This document shows, one piece after another, positions 1-9,566 of a DNA stretch of 64,000 nucleotides. The translations under genes were made by a program, and so were the position numbers. Numbering within the stretch: position 1 is the stretch's first letter; every line of letters starts with the position of its first letter. The stretch lies in the NCBI RefSeq assembly GCF_030161575.1, contig NZ_BSUL01000001.1:2895809-2959808 (forward strand), in the 5' to 3' direction. The notes under the pieces are model-generated. The model searched no databases. It was given only the letters and a program-made list of their open reading frames with translations, and was not told where the DNA came from. The stretch is from Arenivirga flava (lineage in GTDB: Bacteria; Actinomycetota; Actinomycetes; Actinomycetales; Microbacteriaceae).

Positions 1-874
1 AGCGACTGCCGGATGGGCAGCATGCGGTGGGCGAGCACCGGCACCGCGAGCGCGGCGACGTCGTCGGGCAGCACGAAATCGCGGCCGTCGAGCAGCGCGT
101 GCGCCTTCACGGCGCGCACGAGGTGCAGGGTCGCGCGCGGGCTGGCGCCGAGCCGCAGGTCGGGGTGGTCACGCGTGGCGTGCACGAGGTCGACGAGGTA
201 CTGCTCGACCGGCGGCGCGATGAAGACGTCGCGCGCCGCGGCGATCATGGCCTGCAGCTGCGCGACCGTCACCACGGGCCGCACCTGGTCGAGGGGTCGA
301 CCGTGCCGCGGTGCCGCAGCATCTCGAGCTCGGCGGCCACGTCCGGGTAGCCGAGCGAGATGCGCGCGAGGAAGCGGTCGCGCTGCGCCTCGGGCAGCGC
401 GTAGGTGCCGTCCATCTCGACCGGGTTCTGCGTGGCCACGACGAGGAACGGGTTCGGCAGCTCGTGCGTGACGCCGTCGACGGTCACCTGGCGCTCTGCC
501 ATCGCCTCGAGCAGGGCCGACTGCGTCTTGGGCGAGGCGCGATTGATCTCGTCGCCGATCACGACGTTGGCGAAGACGGCGCCGCGCTGGAACACGAAGG
601 CGCCCTGGCGCTGGTCGTAGATCGACACGCCGGTGACGTCGCTCGGCAACAGGTCGGGGGTGAACTGGATGCGGCTGATGGTGCCGCCCACCGCGCGCGA
701 GAGCGCCTTGGCGAGCATGGTCTTGCCCACGCCGGGCACGTCCTCGAGCAGCAGGTGCCCCTCGGCCAGCAGCACCGTGAGGGCCGTGCGGGTGGCCTCC
801 GGCTTGCCGTCGATGACCTTGCGCACCTCGTCCAGGATGCGACCGGCCGCCTGCTGGGCTTCGGGGATGTTCAA
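1..874 (-). CDS. MoxR-family AAA ATPase (3' end outside window, apparent frameshift)
   Basis: This is a MoxR-type AAA+ ATPase, a chaperone-like ATPase normally encoded beside VWA or DUF58 proteins. Walker A (DVPGVGKT) lies near residues 45-52, Walker B (IGDEINRAS) near 107-115 and sensor 1 (VVATQNPVE) near 146-154. The start is a TTG at 874 that overlaps the upstream stop (TTGA). The reading frame breaks at the GGGG run at 293-296: one extra base would restore the sequence [18 protein letters not shown], and the rest of the lid domain then reads on to base 1, where the window cuts the gene. It is the last visible gene of a three-gene leftward operon. Confidence 0.85.
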
Positions 875-1395
875 CGGGGCCTCCTGGTCAGGATGGGCAG
901 CGCGATCGCGGCGAGGAGCGCGAGCACGCCGAGGGCGAGGGTCGTGGGGGCGAGCTGCACGAGCAGCCGCGCGAGGCCGGCGGCGGTGTCGTCCTCGGGG
1001 TGGAAGGTCATCTCGAGGAGGCCATCGGGGTTCAGCATCGTGCCGAAGCCCGAGAACTCGATGCGGCGCAGCAGGCCCTGCGACCAGATGCCGCCGAGCA
1101 CGGCCAGGAGGATGAGCGCGGCGCCGAGGGCGTAGAGCGCGCCGATCGCGGGGTTGCGGCGCATGGCGGGCGCTTCGGCCGGCGCGTCGTCACCCGCGCT
1201 CTCGAGCAGCACGATGCGGTTCCCTTCGCGTGCCGACGGTGTGCGCGGCGGCGAGGCGGGGACCTCCGTGTCCGGCAGCGGGCTTCGAACGGATGGGCGC
1301 GGCGGCCGCATCGGAACGGGCGCGGTCGGCTGCCCTCCGCCCGGCTGCGTCCCGTCCGGTCGCTGGAAGGCCGCGGGGTAGCGCGGATCGCTCAC
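871..1395 (-). CDS. Membrane protein of unknown function upstream of moxR
   Basis: This 174-residue protein has a proline-rich, probably cytoplasmic N-terminal 75 residues, a membrane segment at about 81-104, a loop with an acidic patch, and a second membrane segment at about 143-170. Translation starts at a GTG that overlaps the stop of the preceding gene (GTGA), and its own stop overlaps the TTG of the MoxR gene, so the three genes are translationally coupled. I do not recognise the family. In MoxR loci small membrane proteins of this kind usually accompany DUF58 and transglutaminase genes, so a role with the ATPase at the membrane is an inference from position only. Confidence 0.7.
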   Translation of the reverse strand: MSDPRYPAAFQRPDGTQPGGGQPTAPVPMRPPRPSVRSPLPDTEVPASPPRTPSAREGNRIVLLESAGDDAPAEAPAMRRNPAIGALYALGAALILLAVLGGIWSQGLLRRIEFSGFGTMLNPDGLLEMTFHPEDDTAAGLARLLVQLAPTTLALGVLALLAAIALPILTRRPR

Positions 1396-1724
1396 GCGGA
1401 CGCCCGCATCCGCATCCGCTGCTCCCAGACGACCGCCTGCAGGGCGAGCGCGCCGAGCACTGCTGCGATCCCGGCTCCGATGCACACGGGCACGAGCTCC
1501 GTGGCGAGCTGACCGGCGGCCAGGGTGCGCAGGAACTGCTCCTCGGTCATGCCGCTGGCGAGCTCGGAGCCGTATCCGGCGTACATGCCGAGCAGGTTGT
1601 CCTTCCAGAACAGCGCGTGCAGCACGATCCCCACGGCGACGAGCGCGACACCGCCCGCGTGCAGCGCGATCACCCAGGGGTTCGGCACCCGTCGGCGCCG
1701 GGCGGCGCCCTCCTGCTCGCTCAT
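1392..1724 (-). CDS. Small two-helix membrane protein, first gene of the moxR operon
   Basis: This protein has 110 residues with a short basic N-terminus (RRRR), a membrane helix at about 18-40, an extracytoplasmic-looking loop, and a second helix at about 72-95. The ATG at 1724 is preceded by a strong ribosome site (GGAGGGGG, five bases away). It overlaps the next gene by four bases. The family is not recognised; its place at the head of the MoxR operon is the only functional hint. Confidence 0.7.
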   Translation of the reverse strand: MSEQEGAARRRRVPNPWVIALHAGGVALVAVGIVLHALFWKDNLLGMYAGYGSELASGMTEEQFLRTLAAGQLATELVPVCIGAGIAAVLGALALQAVVWEQRMRMRASA

Positions 1725-1813
1725 GGAACCCCCTCCGTGCAGCGTGGTCCCACTCTACGAGCCCCGGGCTGCGGGGTCCGCCCCTCGAACGGAGGATCAT
1801 CCGCTGGACGGAG

Positions 1814-1846
1814 CGGCGGATGCGCGCTGGGGACGCGCATCCGCCG
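1814..1846. terminator. Perfect 13-bp stem-loop after the CHRD gene
   Basis: The arms CGGCGGATGCGCG and CGCGCATCCGCCG flank a 7-base loop just beyond the leftward CHRD gene stop at 1853. There is no U-tract, as is common in actinobacterial terminators. Each arm contains a copy of the window-wide GCGGATG word. Confidence 0.6.
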
Positions 1847-1852
1847 GGACCG

Positions 1853-2695
1853 TCAGGCGCGGTGCGCGCGGCGGCGGGCGATGACGAGACCGGTGCCGGC
1901 GGCGATCGCGAGGACGCCGAGGGTCAGGCCGGTCGCTGCTGCGGCGTCGAGGCCCGTCTCGGCGAGGCGATCGGGGTCGGTGCCGGTGCCCGGCTCACCC
2001 GTGCCGCCGGTGCCCGTGCCCGTGCCCGTGCCGGTGCCGGTGCCGGTGCCGGTGCCGGTGCCGGGGGCGGAGGGCTCGGGCGCCGGGGCGGGCGCCGACG
2101 GCTCGGGGCTCGGCTCGACCGGCAGATCGACGGCGACGAGCTGTCCGCGCACGGTGCCCGCCGTGTAGGCCGCGGTGTGCGTGTCGCCGGTGAAGCCGGC
2201 CGGGTTCGCCTCGATCTGCGCGAGCGTGAACCCGGTGCCCGTGTCGGTGCCGTCCGGTGCGACCCCGGTCGTGAACGGCCCCTGCAGGCAGCCGCTGGAG
2301 GTGCGGGTGCCGCTGCCGTCGTCCACGGGGTTCGGGAAGGCGATGCGGGGCGGGCCGGGCTGGCCGACGGCGGCCTCGTGGATGTGCGTGGCGGTCTTCG
2401 CAGGGCTCTGGTACTCGCCGGTCACACCCGTGAGCGTGATGTCGTAGCAGATGATCTCGAGGTCGCTGTTGATGCGGAACTCGAACCTGCCGCGGGCGTC
2501 GGGTTCGCCCGGGGCCGGCGCGCCGTCCGGGCCGATGACCGCGCCCGGCACGGCGTCCACCACGAAGGCGCTCGTGAACGAGTCGGGCTCGGGCACGGCG
2601 GTCTCGGCGTTGGCCGGCGTCGTCGCCGCCAACGCGAGGGCGGCGGCTGCCGCGCCGCCGATGGTCAGATTCCGGATGGTTCGCTGCTTCGACAT
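1853..2695 (-). CDS. Secreted CHRD-domain protein with LAETG cell-wall anchor
   Basis: This 280-residue protein has a signal peptide (about 1-30, cleavage near ANA-ET), a CHRD domain (about 35-170, a fold shared with chordin and bacterial secreted proteins), a Pro/Ser/Glu spacer, a run of Gly-Thr dipeptides (about 216-240), and a C-terminal sorting signal: LAETG near 248, a hydrophobic helix and RRRAHRA. LAxTG is the motif used by class E sortases of high-GC actinobacteria, so covalent attachment to peptidoglycan is likely. It is divergent from an ECF sigma/anti-sigma pair that resembles SigK-RskA; in mycobacteria SigK controls secreted fasciclin proteins, so control by the neighbouring sigma factor is a reasonable inference. 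The molecular function is unknown. Confidence 0.85.
   Translation of the reverse strand: MSKQRTIRNLTIGGAAAAALALAATTPANAETAVPEPDSFTSAFVVDAVPGAVIGPDGAPAPGEPDARGRFEFRINSDLEIICYDITLTGVTGEYQSPAKTATHIHEAAVGQPGPPRIAFPNPVDDGSGTRTSSGCLQGPFTTGVAPDGTDTGTGFTLAQIEANPAGFTGDTHTAAYTAGTVRGQLVAVDLPVEPSPEPSAPAPAPEPSAPGTGTGTGTGTGTGTGTGTGGTGEPGTGTDPDRLAETGLDAAAATGLTLGVLAIAAGTGLVIARRRAHRA
2010..2063. repeat. Hexamer tandem repeat coding for Gly-Thr run
   Basis: Roughly nine copies of a GTGCCG/GTGCCC hexamer lie in the spacer of the CHRD protein and encode (Gly-Thr)n on the minus strand. Such an array can vary in length by slippage, which would change the distance between the secreted domain and the cell-wall anchor without shifting the frame. 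Confidence 0.8.
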
Positions 2696-2867
2696 GCTGG
2701 CTGGACCTCTCGACCGGCGCCCCCGGATGGGGCTGCTCGACAGGGCGTACGCGCGCGGGAGCCGAAGCGTTCATCCGCTGCCCGGATCCGTCGATGAACG
2801 CGTCGAGCGGATGCGGCGTACCCCTGGTGGGAGCCGCGAGCGCCGCGGATAGTCTGGAGGTCGAACG

Positions 2868-3413
2868 ATGACGATCGTCGCGACCCCGGGCGCGGCAGGA
2901 CGGAGCCCGATGAGCGAGCAGCGGCCCGCCTTCGAGCTGCGCGACGCCTTCGCCGAGCACGGCCCGTCGCTCCTCGGCTTCGCCGTCAACGCCCTCCGCG
3001 ATCGCGGGCTCGCCGAGGACTGCGTGCAGGAGACGTTCCTGCGGGCCTGGCGCGCCCGCGAGCGCTTCGACGGCGATCGCGGCAGCGTGCGCACCTGGCT
3101 CTTCGCGATCATCCGCCGTGTCGTGCTCGACGCCCATCGCAGCCGCGCCCGTTCCCCGCTGCTCGTCCCCGAGCACGACGCTCCCGAATCCGTGCACGAG
3201 ACCGACCCGCTCGAGCGGATCGGCATCGTGGACGGTCTCGCCCAGCTCAGCGCGCCGCACCGCGATGCGGTCGTCGCGATCCACGTGACCGGCCTCAGCT
3301 ACCAGGAGCTCTCCGAGCGGACCGGCGTACCCGTGGCGACCCTCCGCACGCGCGTCTTCTACGCGCTGCGGGCCCTGCGCACCGCTCTCGACGAAGTGGA
3401 CCCCACCCCATGA
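2868..3413 (+). CDS. ECF sigma factor, SigK-like
   Basis: This 181-residue ECF (group 4) sigma-70 factor has region 2 at about 25-90 (LGFAVNALRDRGLAEDCVQE, WLFAIIRR) and region 4 at about 120-175 (LSYQELSERTGVPVATLRTR, a helix-turn-helix). It directs RNA polymerase to a small regulon and is normally held by the membrane anti-sigma factor. The ATG at 2868 has a good ribosome site (GGAGGT, six bases away); an in-frame ATG at 2910, also with AGGACGGAG upstream, would remove 14 residues and better matches the usual domain start. The stop overlaps the anti-sigma gene by four bases. Confidence 0.88.
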   Translation: MTIVATPGAAGRSPMSEQRPAFELRDAFAEHGPSLLGFAVNALRDRGLAEDCVQETFLRAWRARERFDGDRGSVRTWLFAIIRRVVLDAHRSRARSPLLVPEHDAPESVHETDPLERIGIVDGLAQLSAPHRDAVVAIHVTGLSYQELSERTGVPVATLRTRVFYALRALRTALDEVDPTP

Positions 3414-4111
3414 ACGACCTCGAACCCGACCGCCGGGCGGAGCTGATCGCCGCCGCCCTCGCCGGTGAGCTCACGCCCGACGAGGGCGCCGAGCTCGACG
3501 CGCTGCGCGCCGACGACCCCACCATCGACGCCGAGTTCGCCGAGCTCTCGGCCGTCGCCCACGCCCTGCCCGCCGTCGAGCGCTGGGACGACGTCGCGCC
3601 GAGCGCGTCGCTCGCGGCACGGATCGCAGCGCTCGACGACGGGGGGATGGCGGATGCGCCGGTCACCCCCATCCGCTCGTCCCGCCGCCTGATGCGCCCG
3701 CTGCTGCTGGCCGTCGGCGCGGCCGCCTGCGTCGGCCTCGGGCTCGGCGGCGGGCTGCTGCTCGCGGCGCCGCCCGCCGCGGTCGAGGGCCCGCCCGGGA
3801 CGCTCGGCGCGGTGGAGGAGGTCGCCTTCGAGGGCGCGCCGGAGTCGGTGGAGATCGACGCGGCGCTCGTCGCGCACACCTGGGGTACCGAGACGGTGCT
3901 GACCGTCGAGGGCCTCGACGCGGGCGACGCGTTCACCGTGGTCGTGGTCGGCGAGGACGGCGAGGAGGTCGAGTCCGGCACCTTCCTCGGGTCGACCGTG
4001 CCCATCGAGTGCCGGCTCAACGCCGCCGTGCTGCGCGAGGACGTTGCGGCGGTCGCCATCCGCGCGATCGACGGCGGGCAGATCGCGGTGGCCGAGGTGC
4101 CCGCCGTCTGA
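3410..4111 (+). CDS. Anti-sigma factor, RskA-like
   Basis: This 233-residue protein has an N-terminal zinc-less anti-sigma domain (about 1-70, helical and acidic), one membrane helix at about 95-118, and a C-terminal extracytoplasmic beta domain (about 125-230) of the anti-sigma-K type. It should bind the sigma factor encoded immediately upstream, with which it overlaps (ATGA), and release it on an external signal, probably through regulated proteolysis as in RskA. A mid-protein cysteine (PIECRL) lies outside the membrane. It ends four bases from the convergent debranching-enzyme gene. Confidence 0.82.
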   Translation: MNDLEPDRRAELIAAALAGELTPDEGAELDALRADDPTIDAEFAELSAVAHALPAVERWDDVAPSASLAARIAALDDGGMADAPVTPIRSSRRLMRPLLLAVGAAACVGLGLGGGLLLAAPPAAVEGPPGTLGAVEEVAFEGAPESVEIDAALVAHTWGTETVLTVEGLDAGDAFTVVVVGEDGEEVESGTFLGSTVPIECRLNAAVLREDVAAVAIRAIDGGQIAVAEVPAV

Positions 4112-4115
4112 GCCG

Positions 4116-6175
4116 CTACACGCGAGCTCGGTAGAGCCGCATGGACGTGCCCGCCATCTGCAGCATCTGCCCGGGCAGGTGCTCCTCGAGGTGTCCGTCG
4201 ATGTCGCGCGGCGTCTCCTCGGCGCTGTCCCAGAGCAGCTGATAGCCCTCGAAGCCGTCGTGATGGGGCAGGCGCACCAGGGTGTCGTCCTCGAGCGCGT
4301 GCACGACGAGCAGGATGCGGTCGACCGCCTCCTCCTCCGGCGTGGACTCGGCGAGGTACTGCAGCGTGCGGTTCGCCGGGTTGTTCCACTCGTCGGGGCT
4401 CATCGAACCGCCGAGCGCATCGAACCACCGCATCCGCGAGGCGCTGGGCACGACCTCCCCGGCACGGCCGTAGCGGATCGGCCGCAGGGCGGGGTGCTCG
4501 CGCCGTAACCGCAGCAGCCGCTGGGTGGTGAGCCAGAGCTCGTTCTGCCACGGCTCGCGCTCGGACCAGTCGACCCAGGCTACCGGTGAGTCCTGCACGT
4601 AGGCGTTGTTGTTGCCGCCCTGGCTGCGCCCGAACTCGTCCCCGGCCGTCAGCATCGGCACGCCCGAGCTGAGCAGCAGGGTGCCGAGCAGGTTGCGCAT
4701 CGCCTTGCGACGCACGCGCTCGATGCCCTCGTCGCTCGACGGGCCCTCCCAGCCGTGGTTGTAGGAGTTGTTGTTCGTCGAGCCGTCGCGGTTGTTCTCG
4801 CCGTTGAGCAGGTTGTGCTTCACGTTGTAGCTCACCAGGTCGCGCAGCGTGAAGCCGTCGTGGGCGGTGATGAAGTTGACGCTGGCGAGCGGACCGCGCT
4901 CGTGCGCGAAGGTCATCGAGCTGCCGGCGAAGCGGGTGGCGAAGCGGCCGATGCCGCTGCCGGCGTCGCCGGTGTGCCGGGCGCGCGAGATGTCGGTGAG
5001 CCAGAAGTCCCGCATCCGGTCGCGGTAGCGGTCGTTCCACTCGGCCCAGCCGTTCGGGAAGTTGCCGGTCTGCCAGCCGCCGAGCCCCACATCCCACGGC
5101 TCGGCGATCAGGGCGAGGTCGCGCAGCTCCGGGTCGGACACGATGGCGTTGATGAGCGGATGCTCGCGGTCGAACTCCACCTTCGCGTCGCGCCCCAGCG
5201 TGGCCGCCAGGTCGAAGCGGAAGCCGTCCACGCGGCACTCGGACGCCCAGTAGCGCAGGCTGTCGAGCACCATCCGCTGCGCGGCCGGCGTCGCGGTGTT
5301 CACCGTGTTGCCGACGCCGGTGACGTCGATGTAGTCGCCCGCATCCGTCTGCCGGTAGTAGTGGGCGTTGTCGATGCCGCGCAGGCTGGAGGTCGGGCCG
5401 AGCACGCCCTCCTCGGCGGTGTGGTTGTAGACCACGTCGAGGATCACCTCGAGCCCGGCGCGGTGCAGGGCCTTGACCATGCCCTTGAACTCGCGCAGCA
5501 CCTCGTCCGGGCCCACCTGCCGGGCCCGCTCGGTCGCATAGGGGGCGTGCGGCGCGAAGAAGCCGAGGGTGTTGTAGCCCCAGTAGTTGACCATGCCCAT
5601 CCGCAGCAGCCGGTCCTCGCTCGTGAAGGCGTGCACGGGCAGCAGCTCGACGCTGGTGACGCCGAGGTCCTTGAGGTAGCGGATCGTCTCGTCGTGCGCG
5701 AGGCCGGCGTAGGTGCCGCGCAGGTGCTCCGGCAGCATCTCGTTGAGCTTGCTGAGGCCCTTGAGGTGCGCCTCGTAGATCACCCGGCGGTCCGGCGCGA
5801 TGCGCGGGCGGTTCACGCCCTCCCAGTCGAACGCGGTGTCGACGACCTGGCTGCGCCAGCCGCCCTCGGGGAGGGCACGATCGCCTTCGCGTACGGGTCG
5901 ACGAGGTGACGGTGCGGGTCGAATCGGTGCTGCGGATCGGTGGGGCCGGTCGCGCGGATCGAGTACTGCCGGCCCGGGGCGAGGCGGCTCGTGCGGGTCG
6001 ACCAGACGCCGTGCGCGTCGACGGTCATGGGTTTGGTGAACTCGATGCTGGCGGGGTCGTCGGCGGCGAAGAGGCAGAGCTCCATCGCGGTCGCGGACGC
6101 GGACCACACGCGCAGCTCGGGGCCCTTCGACGTCATGACGACGCCCAGGTTCCGGAGGGGGTCTGCGGGGGACAT
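4116..6175 (-). CDS. glgX: Glycogen debranching protein GlgX (apparent frameshift)
   Basis: This is a GH13 isoamylase-type enzyme that hydrolyses alpha-1,6 branches in phosphorylase-limit glycogen. A CBM48-like N-terminal domain (LRVWSASATAMELCLF) precedes the TIM barrel, which has YEAHLKGLS, VYNHTAEE, the nucleophile motif DGFRFDLAA, the acid/base motif LIAEPWDVG and TAHDGFTLRDLVSYN. The C-terminal part has NNNAYVQDSPVAWVDW. The N-terminal 100 residues and the rest lie in different frames; one extra base in the GGGG run at 5868-5871 joins them into about 686 residues, the normal length. The start is the ATG at 6175. It is convergent with the anti-sigma gene. Confidence 0.88.
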
Positions 6176-6231
6176 GCGCTTTAGAGTAGTCAGCGCGCGC
6201 GACGTTCCTGTGACGCGACTGTGGAGGTGCC

Positions 6232-7392
6232 GTGCCCGTCTATCTCGACCACGCGGCGACCACGCCGATGCTGCCGGCGGCGATCGACGCCTACGCGGAG
6301 GCCATGCGCCTGGTGGGCAACCCGGCCTCCATCCACACCCCAGGCCAGCAGGCGAAGCGGATGCTCGAGGAGTCCCGCGAGCGGATCGCCGCCTCCCTCG
6401 GCTGCGACCCCGTCGAGGTGCTGCTGACCTCGGGCGGCACCGAGGCGGTCAACCTCGCGATCAAGGGGCTCTTCTGGGCGCGCCGCGAGCACGGGCGCCG
6501 CATCCTGGTGCCCGAGGGCGAGCACCACGCGACCATGGACACGGTCGAGTGGCTGGCGGCGTCGGAGGGCGCGATCCTCGAATGGATCCCCCTCGATGGG
6601 CGTGGTCGCATCCGCTTGGACGCCCTCGAAGCGGCCCTCGCCGCGCACGACGACATCGCCCTGCTCACGCTGCTGTGGGCCAACAACGAGGTCGGCACCA
6701 TCCAGCCGGTCGAGGGCGCGGCGGCGCTCGCCGCGGCGCACGGGGTGCCGGTGCACGCCGACGCCGTGGCCGCGTACGGTCAGCTGCCCCTGCGCTTCCA
6801 CGGTTCCGGGCTTGCGGCCATGAGCGTGAGCGCCCACAAGATCGGCGGGCCCGTCGGCATCGGCGCGCTCGTGCTCGCCCGCGACGCGTCGGTCGTGCCG
6901 CTGCTGCACGGCGGCGGGCAGCAGCGGCGGATGCGCTCCGGCACCCAGGACGCGGCCGCCGCGGTCGCCTTCGCGGTCGCCGCCGATCTCGCGGCCGACC
7001 CCGATGTCGACGACCTGCTCGAGCTGCGCCACCGCCTCGTGCGCGGCGTCTCGCGCGTCGTGCCGGAGGCGACCTTCCGCGGCGACGTGATCGACCGGCT
7101 GCCCGGCAACGCGCACTTCACCTTCCCCGGCACGCAGGGCGATTCGATGCTCTTCCTGCTCGACATGGCCGGCATCGCCATCTCGACCGGCTCCGCGTGC
7201 CAGGCCGGGGTCAGCGAGACCAGCCACGTGCTGCTCGCGATGGGCCTGCCGGAGGAGGAGGCGCGCGGCGCCGTGCGCGTGACCCTGGGCGCCACCACGA
7301 CCGAGGCTGACGTGCAGGCCTTCCTCGACGCCCTGCCGGGCGCCTTCGCCCAGGCCGTCAAGGCCGGCTTCAGCGAGCGGGCGGTGCGCTGA
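6232..7392 (+). CDS. Cysteine desulfurase, IscS/NifS class
   Basis: This 386-residue PLP enzyme transfers sulfur from cysteine to a protein cysteine. The PLP lysine is in SAHKIGGPVGIG (residue 203) and the persulfide cysteine in TGSACQAGVSE (residue 323); YLDHAATTP opens the protein as in class V desulfurases. The GTG at 6232 has GGAGG close upstream. In many actinobacteria this gene sits directly before mnmA and supplies sulfur for tRNA 2-thiouridine; here mnmA is 6.3 kb downstream, separated by a peptide-transporter block. The separate SufS at 41661 probably serves Fe-S assembly. Confidence 0.9.
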   Translation: MPVYLDHAATTPMLPAAIDAYAEAMRLVGNPASIHTPGQQAKRMLEESRERIAASLGCDPVEVLLTSGGTEAVNLAIKGLFWARREHGRRILVPEGEHHATMDTVEWLAASEGAILEWIPLDGRGRIRLDALEAALAAHDDIALLTLLWANNEVGTIQPVEGAAALAAAHGVPVHADAVAAYGQLPLRFHGSGLAAMSVSAHKIGGPVGIGALVLARDASVVPLLHGGGQQRRMRSGTQDAAAAVAFAVAADLAADPDVDDLLELRHRLVRGVSRVVPEATFRGDVIDRLPGNAHFTFPGTQGDSMLFLLDMAGIAISTGSACQAGVSETSHVLLAMGLPEEEARGAVRVTLGATTTEADVQAFLDALPGAFAQAVKAGFSERAVR

Positions 7393-7768
7393 GGGCGATA
7401 CCGTCCTCGCGTGGCTCCGCGCACCTCCACGAGCGCCGCTCCTCTGCATGGGGGCGCTTCGGCGACATCGGGGCACGCGGGCGCGCGCCCCATCGTCGCC
7501 GAAGCGCCCCGAAGCACCATGATGAGACCCTTCCGCGGCCGCTCGGGCGACCCGAGTGCCCGGACCGGCGGATGGCTGATCGCCCCCGGACCTCGTGCGG
7601 TGCGACGACCCCGGCGCCGGCTCGCGTCCGTCGCCGCCGGCGAGCGGTGCGACGACACCGCAGCGGGCCGCGCGCCCCGCCCATCCGCTGGGCGCCGTCC
7701 TGTGACGGTCGCGTTAAACCTGCCGCGCGGGGCGTGACCCCGGCGCGGGGGTCGGGCAGACTGAGCGG
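7393..7768. other. 376-bp gap with one long palindrome
   Basis: No gene is supported here. The gap holds the inverted-repeat element at 7451-7510; the rest is GC-rich sequence without a convincing ribosome site or codon pattern, except for CATCCGCT at 7681. The transporter gene at 7769 lacks a strong Shine-Dalgarno sequence but has CAGACT seven bases before its ATG. Confidence 0.6.
7451..7510. repeat. Family A long inverted repeat, copy 1
   Basis: Perfect 16-bp arms (GGGGCGCTTCGGCGAC and its reverse complement at 7495-7510) enclose 28 bases whose own GGGG/CCCC edges extend the pairing. A second copy with matching arms, loop edges and flanking GAAGC lies at 43166-43225. It lies between two rightward genes, so it is not simply a terminator for convergent genes. 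Confidence 0.85.
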
Positions 7769-9379
7769 ATGAACGCACCGGCGCCGCTGCTCTCCATCCG
7801 CGACCTCTCGGTCGGCTTCGAGACCTCGAGCGGCTTCGCGGACGCGGTCGTCGGCGTCGACCTCGACATCGCCGTCGGCGAGACGGTCGCCATCGTCGGC
7901 GAGTCCGGCAGCGGCAAGTCGACCACGGCGATGAGCGTGCTCGGCCTGCTGCCCGGCACCGGTCGGGTCACGAAGGGCTCCATCCGTTTCGACGGCGACG
8001 AGCTCGTGGGCCTGCCCGAGGCGCGCATGCGCCAGCTGCGCGGCGGCTCCATCGGCCTGGTGCCGCAGGACCCGATGTCGAATCTCAACCCGGTCTCGAA
8101 GGTGGGCGTGCAGGTCGCGGAGGTGCTGCTCGCGCACGGGCAGGCGACGCGAGCGGATGTGGACGCGAAGGTCGTCGAGGCCCTCGAGCGCGCCGGCCTG
8201 AACGACGCCGAGCGGCGGGCCAAGCAGTACCCGCACGAGCTCTCCGGCGGTATGCGGCAGCGCGTGCTCATCGCCATCGGCCTCGCCTGCCGCCCCCGCC
8301 TGCTCGTCGCGGACGAGCCCACCAGCGCTCTCGACGTGACCCTGCAGCGGGTGATCCTCGACCAGATCGACGCGATGACCGCCGAGCTCGGCACGAGCGT
8401 GCTGCTCATCACCCACGACCTCGGGCTCGCCGCCGAGCGGGCGCAGCGCGTCGCCGTCATGCACCGCGGCCGCATCGTCGAGACGGGTCCCGCAGCCGAG
8501 ATCCTCGCGAACCCGCAGCACGAGTACACGCAGCGCCTGGTCGCAGCGGCACCGGGCATCGCCGCCGCGCCGCGCGTGCGCCGCGAGCTCGCGGTGGGCG
8601 ACGACATCGTGCAGCTGCGCGACCTGACGAAGATCTACCCCGTGCGCGGTCGCAAGGAGGACTTTACGGCGGCCAAGGCGGTGAGCCTCGACATCCCGCG
8701 CGGCAGCACCGTCGCGATCGTGGGGGAGTCCGGCTCGGGCAAGACCACCACGGCCCGCATGCTGCTGCAGGTCGTGGAGCCGACCAGCGGCACGATCAGC
8801 TTCGACGGCCGCGATCTGGCGACCTTCGACAAGCGCGAGCTGCGCGACTTCCGCCAGCGCGTGCAGCCGATCTTCCAGGACCCGTACTCCTCGCTCGACC
8901 CGTCGTTCACCGTCGGGCGCATCATCGAGGAGCCGCTCAAATTCCACCGCCGCGGCAGCGCCGCCGAGCGCCGCGCCCGCGTGCGCGAGCTGCTCGAGCA
9001 GGTGGCGCTGCCCGCCGGCACCGCCACCCGGTACCCGGCGGAGCTCTCCGGCGGCCAGCGCCAGCGCGTCGCGATCGCCCGCGCCATCGCGCTGCAGCCC
9101 GAGCTCATCGTCTGCGACGAGCCGGTCTCGGCGCTCGACGTGCTGGTCCAGGCGCAGATCCTCGACCTGCTCGCCGAGCTGCAGCGCGAGCTGGGCCTGA
9201 GCTACCTCTTCATCAGCCACGACCTCGCGGTCGTGCGCCAGATCAGCGACCTCGTGGGCGTGATGAAGGACGGCGAGCTCGTCGAGGCCGGCCCCACCGA
9301 GCAGATCTTCGCGTCGCCGCGCCACGAGTACACGAAGCGCCTGCTCGCCGCCATCCCGGGCGCCCGCCGCTCGGCGTAG
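7769..9379 (+). CDS. Peptide ABC transporter ATPase, fused DppD-DppF type
   Basis: This 536-residue protein has two complete ABC domains. The first (about 6-265) has Walker A GESGSGKST, signature LSGGMRQR, Walker B LLVADEPTS and switch His in LLITHD. The second (about 285-530) has GESGSGKTT, LSGGQRQR, LIVCDEPVS and LFISHD. Each half ends with the oligopeptide-transport C-terminal tail (PQHEYTQRL, PRHEYTKRL). It should power peptide uptake with the permeases and binding protein at 9776-13470, yet it lies on the opposite strand, facing them across a repeat-rich gap, so the system is split into two transcription units. Confidence 0.93.
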   Translation: MNAPAPLLSIRDLSVGFETSSGFADAVVGVDLDIAVGETVAIVGESGSGKSTTAMSVLGLLPGTGRVTKGSIRFDGDELVGLPEARMRQLRGGSIGLVPQDPMSNLNPVSKVGVQVAEVLLAHGQATRADVDAKVVEALERAGLNDAERRAKQYPHELSGGMRQRVLIAIGLACRPRLLVADEPTSALDVTLQRVILDQIDAMTAELGTSVLLITHDLGLAAERAQRVAVMHRGRIVETGPAAEILANPQHEYTQRLVAAAPGIAAAPRVRRELAVGDDIVQLRDLTKIYPVRGRKEDFTAAKAVSLDIPRGSTVAIVGESGSGKTTTARMLLQVVEPTSGTISFDGRDLATFDKRELRDFRQRVQPIFQDPYSSLDPSFTVGRIIEEPLKFHRRGSAAERRARVRELLEQVALPAGTATRYPAELSGGQRQRVAIARAIALQPELIVCDEPVSALDVLVQAQILDLLAELQRELGLSYLFISHDLAVVRQISDLVGVMKDGELVEAGPTEQIFASPRHEYTKRLLAAIPGARRSA

Positions 9380-9415
9380 CTCCGCCCCGCCCCTCAGCCC
9401 GGCGTCCCCCACCCT

Positions 9416-9513
9416 GTGCGATTCGGAGGCGTTCGGCGTGCCCCGGACCCCACCTGGCCCGGCACGGCGGGGAGCTCGGCGGGCCGAGCAGGCTGATCTC
9501 CTCCGAATCGCAC
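9416..9513. repeat. Family B long inverted repeat, copy 1
   Basis: The 14-bp perfect arms GTGCGATTCGGAGG (9416-9429) and CCTCCGAATCGCAC (9500-9513) flank 70 bases that contain further short complementary segments (GTGCCCCGG, CCGGCAC). It is followed 53 bases later by a second copy with the same arms but a different centre. Confidence 0.85.
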
Positions 9514-9566
9514 GGGCGACCGGTGCGACGACCTGCGCGATCGGAGCGCCGCACGAGCGCATCGCC

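Noticed and set aside
7451..7510. Family A element as an ordinary terminator of the cysteine desulfurase
   Set aside because: It starts about 60 bases beyond the stop and recurs with the same arms at 43166 in a divergent gap, where no terminator is needed. A secondary termination effect is not excluded.
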